Assembly: GCA_013335845.1 (NCBI GenBank)
Contig: JAAXUU010000106.1
Coordinates: forward strand, 1-5,705
DNA length: 5,705 nt
DNA from: Actinomycetota bacterium
Lineage (GTDB): Bacteria > Actinomycetota > Coriobacteriia > Coriobacteriales > RUG844
Direction: 5' to 3'
Position 1 is the first letter of the stretch, and every line of letters starts with the position of its first letter. Position numbers and translations under genes: made by a program. Positions 5,143-5,705 of this stretch are shown one piece after another. The notes below the pieces were generated by a model that was not told the origin of the DNA, did no database searches, and saw nothing but the letters and a program-made list of their open reading frames with translations.

Positions 5143-5705
5143 TTATTGAGGTTTCCGCTGGTACCAGCGTCGCCGCAGCGCGAAGGCTGCATTCACGAGA
5201 AGGATGAGGACGGGTACCTCGACGAGCGGACCGATAACAGCGGCGAATGCCTCGCCCGAACCCAGACCGAAAGTCGCAACCGCGACCGCAATTGCGAGTT
5301 CGAAATTGTTGCCGGTAGCCGTGAATGCAATCGAGGTGTTCTTCTCATAGGTTGTATTCGTCTTGTGCCCAAGCCAAAAAGCGACAAAGAACATGATGCC
5401 GAAGTAGAACAGCAAGGGAATCGCAATACGGACGACATCGAGTGGTATCTGCACGATGGTCTCGCCTTTCAGTGAGAACATCACGATGATGGTGAAGAGC
5501 AAAGCGATGAGGGTTATCGGCGATATTCTCGGCACGAAGACATTCTCATACCACGAGCGGCCTTTGGCACGAAGTAACAGGAAACGCGTGAGCGTGCCTG
5601 CGATAAACGGGATCCCTAGATAGATGAATACGCTTTGCGCTATCTGCCACGGCGAGATGTCGACGACTGTCCCCTGTAATCCGAAGAACGGGGGCAGCAC
5701 CGTAA
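5143..5705 (-). CDS. acr3: ACR3-family arsenite efflux permease, C-terminal part, cut by window edge
   Basis: Inner-membrane carrier that exports arsenite (and in some members antimonite) using the proton motive force; family of the bile/arsenite/riboflavin transporter superfamily. The frame is open from the right edge and gives 186 residues plus a stop (5145-5143), about half of the roughly 350 expected. At least four or five hydrophobic segments are visible (about residues 21-42, 62-77, 92-111, 124-148 and 152-175 of the fragment). The hallmark [17 protein letters not shown] (130-146) carries the conserved transport glutamate (fragment Glu135), and [13 protein letters not shown] (157-169) is also typical. 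The C-terminus is short and basic ([10 protein letters not shown]). The family's conserved Cys lies outside the window. It is codirectional with the fab operon but 190 bases from fabT. Rest of any ars cluster would lie to the right. Confidence 0.9.
   Translation of the reverse strand, partial: TVLPPFFGLQGTVVDISPWQIAQSVFIYLGIPFIAGTLTRFLLLRAKGRSWYENVFVPRISPITLIALLFTIIVMFSLKGETIVQIPLDVVRIAIPLLFYFGIMFFVAFWLGHKTNTTYEKNTSIAFTATGNNFELAIAVAVATFGLGSGEAFAAVIGPLVEVPVLILLVNAAFALRRRWYQRKPQ

Noticed and set aside
5119..5475. Plus-strand open frame of 118 codons opposite the ACR3 gene
   Set aside because: Charged translation without family features, antisense to a clear membrane protein; no ribosome binding site of note.
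1..5705. CRISPR array, tRNA/rRNA genes, insertion sequences, or phage/defence genes
   Set aside because: No regularly spaced repeats, no tRNA- or rRNA-like sequence, and no transposase or terminal repeats seen; nearly all of the window is assigned to metabolic genes and one transporter.

Overview
This window holds most of a bacterial type II fatty-acid synthesis (FASII) operon, all on the minus strand. The cargo is conventional and I see no new multi-gene system. The least explained parts are short non-coding elements in the fabT promoter region and in the fabH-acpP gap. The gene set (FabK as enoyl reductase, a FabT-like MarR regulator, one FabH) and the order fabT-fabH-acpP-fabK-fabD-fabG-fabF match the fab cluster of Gram-positive bacteria such as streptococci, apparently without fabM. 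Base composition looks moderate (roughly half G+C) and two of the genes start with GTG. That fits a higher-GC Firmicute or a member of Coriobacteriia better than a streptococcus. This placement is an inference and is weak.

Layout in transcription order (right to left). 5705-5143: C-terminal half of an ACR3-type arsenite efflux permease, cut by the window edge. 5142-4953: a 190-base gap with a GC-rich inverted repeat, a strong sigma70-type promoter, a 13-bp palindrome over its -35 box and a near-perfect palindromic operator at the expected transcription start. 4952-4494: fabT. 4497-3544: fabH. 3543-3432: a 112-base gap, the only long one inside the operon, with two similar hairpins. 3431-3210: acpP. 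3205-2261: fabK. 2273-1353: fabD. 1360-626: fabG. 605-1: the first half of fabF, cut by the window edge.

How the genes work together. FabD transfers malonyl from malonyl-CoA to holo-ACP. FabH condenses an acyl-CoA primer with malonyl-ACP, and FabF carries out later condensations. FabG reduces the 3-ketoacyl-ACP and FabK reduces the enoyl-ACP. The 3-hydroxyacyl-ACP dehydratase (FabZ) and acetyl-CoA carboxylase genes are not in this window; in related operons they follow fabF. FabT, the first gene, probably represses its own promoter and so the whole operon. Most junctions are overlaps or gaps of at most 20 bases, which suggests one transcript with translational coupling. The exception is acpP, which has its own structured leader and a strong ribosome binding site, plausible for a protein needed in large excess.
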